Origin: Mortierella sp. BCC40632
Taxonomy: Eukaryota; Mortierellomycota; Mortierellomycetes; Mortierellales; Mortierellaceae
Assembly: GCA_011634665.1 (NCBI GenBank)
Contig: WAEK01000003.1
Span: 2,326,001 to 2,390,000 of the forward strand
DNA: 64,000 nt
Direction of reading: 5' to 3'
Positions 62,579 to 64,000 of this stretch are shown piece after piece; positions within the stretch are counted from its first letter, which is position 1; the number at the start of each line of letters is the position of its first letter. A program made the translations under genes and the position numbers. The notes beneath the pieces were generated by a model. That model was not told the origin of the DNA. It made no database searches and was given only the letters and a program-made list of their open reading frames with translations.

Positions 62579-63166
62579 CCTCCTCCTCTTCCATTTTCCT
62601 TCCTGCTGATAAAAAAACGAGCTTTTTGTGCAACCATCGGCTTTGGTCACCCAGTTTTTTTTCTTGGTTCTCTCCCAGCTTACTTGTGCCACCTTTTCCC
62701 CTCTTTCTTTCTTCTTTCCTTCCTTCTCTCTCTCTCTCTCTAACCAAAAGAGAAAGGAAAGGAATGGCCTTTTCTACTTTGGTCTGTACCAAATGGTCAT
62801 GTCTATTGACCGTCGCTCGTATGTATGTGTGTGTGTGTTTTTTAATGCTTCAGAAAAAAATTTGGGTGGATTTCCGCATGTTGTTGGGTTGCTGCTGCCT
62901 TTTTTTTTTTATAATATATTGATATATCATAAACGGAATAGGAGGAGGAATAGAGAAGAAAAAGAAAAAGAAGGAAAAGAAAGGAGAGAAATGGTGGTAT
63001 ATGAGAGAGTGACAATGTTTTCGTGAAAAAAAAAAAAAAAAAGTACAGCTTTGCAAAATAGTCCGGTCGACGGATACATCACTACCAAAGTCTGCTTTTT
63101 GGCAAAATAATAATAAAAAAAATAGTAGTAGTAAAAAGAAAAATAAACGTTTCCCCAGCTCTTGTT
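58456..63166. other. 4.7-kb gene-poor, low-complexity region
   Basis: Alternating CT/GA tracts, T and A homopolymers, ATT and AAC patches. Open frames are low-complexity only. No gene, tRNA or rRNA recognised. Confidence 0.55.
60601..60645. repeat. (CT)n microsatellite
   Basis: About 45 bp of CT repeats in the gene-poor region. Confidence 0.95.
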
Positions 63167-64000
63167 TTAGTACCGGTCTCGGTGCTGTCGCGTTTCGTCA
63201 GGGGAGGAGAGGCGGTAGGATCGACCATGGTGTTCACGTTGACCACCACTCATTGCATCTTCTTCTTCCTCTTCTTCTTCCTCTCCCTCAGCCCCAAATC
63301 GCGCTTCATCATGGTCATAGCTGTCATACATCGCTTCCATTGATTCTTGCCGCCGCAATCGCCTCTCGTTGCCTGCAACCGATGGTCTGTTGATCTGCGG
63401 CTCTGCTCCTGGATCCTTGTCGATCCATGATCTCTCTTGTCCTGGACTCGTATCGCGTTCATCATAGAGCCCTCTTGGAACCCGTCTGTTACCCACCCTT
63501 CGGCCCTCTCCATTATCCGCACCTTCGTGCTCCTCCTCATCTTCAGCAAGCTCGTTTCGATCGCCTCCAAATCTACTCGGCAAACCCTTGGATGGCACCA
63601 TCTCTTCATATCGGTCCATCCCGTCCCGATCGGCCTCAGTGTGGGCATGGGCATGGGCATGGGACTCGGCTTCGACCTCCATCTCAGTATCCTCGACCAT
63701 TGCCATTGACATGATCTCCTCATTCTCACCAGTGTCCTTGGTATCCTCCATCATTGTGCCTGAATCAATCTCAGATAGAGGAGAAGAGACAGCTGAGCTG
63801 GTTCGTGTTGTCACCGATCCTGTTCCTACTCCTGTTCCTGTGCTCGACCCTGGTGGACGTCCCTTGCGAGGCAAGCGATCAGGAATATTCAATGGCAGTG
63901 GGGGCAAAGGAGGCAGTGGTCGTGGGGGACCATCGTCATCCTCCAGTCGGAACGACTGATGTTGGCCTAGACTAGGGCTGCTCAATATTCTTCGCGCACG
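63167..64000 (-). CDS. C-terminal part of an unidentified disordered protein (cut by window edge)
   Basis: An open minus-strand frame runs from the right edge to a stop at 63167, at least 275 residues. It has no domain I recognise. Composition is charged and disordered: a proline cluster PPRPLPPLPPLPL, a Thr/Ser/Gly region, a His-Ala dipeptide run, an acidic run EEEEEEED and an Arg-rich end. Codon use is coherent and the product is not simple repeat translation, so it is likely the 3' exon of a larger gene starting beyond the window. Function unknown. Confidence 0.7.
   Translation of the reverse strand, partial: RARRILSSPSLGQHQSFRLEDDDGPPRPLPPLPPLPLNIPDRLPRKGRPPGSSTGTGVGTGSVTTRTSSAVSSPLSEIDSGTMMEDTKDTGENEEIMSMAMVEDTEMEVEAESHAHAHAHTEADRDGMDRYEEMVPSKGLPSRFGGDRNELAEDEEEHEGADNGEGRRVGNRRVPRGLYDERDTSPGQERSWIDKDPGAEPQINRPSVAGNERRLRRQESMEAMYDSYDHDEARFGAEGEEEEEEEEDAMSGGQREHHGRSYRLSSPDETRQHRDRY

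Noticed and set aside
58456..63166. Long open frames such as 58998-59639 and 61319-62182
   Set aside because: They are composed of poly-Phe/Ser/Leu or poly-Arg/Glu from CT/GA and T/A tracts, with no conserved motif or convincing exon structure.

Overview
The window looks like nuclear DNA of an early-diverging fungus, most likely Mucoromycota and plausibly Mortierellomycotina. The genes are split by short GT-AG introns. Intergenic and intronic DNA is packed with A/T homopolymers and CT/GA microsatellites. The gene content is fungal: a fused TrpA-TrpB tryptophan synthase, Pis1-type PI synthase, Ran1-like and CaMK-like kinases, mitochondrial uS2, SGT1, UNC-50/Gmh1 and a TRAPPC11-like subunit. 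The taxonomic call is inference from gene style. No bacterial operon, CRISPR, rRNA or convincing tRNA was seen.

Layout: a TBC-domain Rab GAP (+, 676-4062) and mevalonate kinase (+, about 4684-6667) face a two-block membrane protein (-, 7113-8012). At 8975-12879 lies a Mutator-like (MULE) DNA transposon. It has near-perfect 22-bp terminal inverted repeats, a 9-bp poly-A target duplication and a frameshifted transposase. A CaM-kinase (+, 15027-16938) converges on a run of minus-strand genes: mitochondrial uS2m, an SDR-like membrane protein, UNC-50, a secreted/transmembrane Gly-Tyr-Asn-rich protein, SGT1, a Kelch-BTB protein and PI synthase. A TRAPPC11 homolog (13 exons, 36884-42633) is divergent from PI synthase. 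A 118-residue orphan protein and tryptophan synthase follow on the plus strand. After a 6.5-kb gene-poor, microsatellite-rich stretch comes a Ran1-like kinase with two introns of more than 1 kb. Another 4.7 kb of low-complexity DNA leads to the 3' end of a minus-strand gene cut by the window edge.

The genes are mostly unrelated housekeeping functions: isoprenoid, phosphoinositide and tryptophan synthesis, Golgi traffic, chaperoning, signalling and mitochondrial translation. UNC-50, TRAPPC11, the TBC protein and PI synthase all touch membrane traffic, but nothing in the sequence shows co-regulation.

The best leads are the MULE with intact ends, a recurrent T-run/A-run pairing inside introns that could fold into long A-U stems, a 26-nt microexon in UNC-50, and coding disruptions at short homopolymers. 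One of these disruptions is in the presumably essential PI synthase, so local base accuracy should be checked before treating them as biology. I did not find a convincing new multi-gene system.
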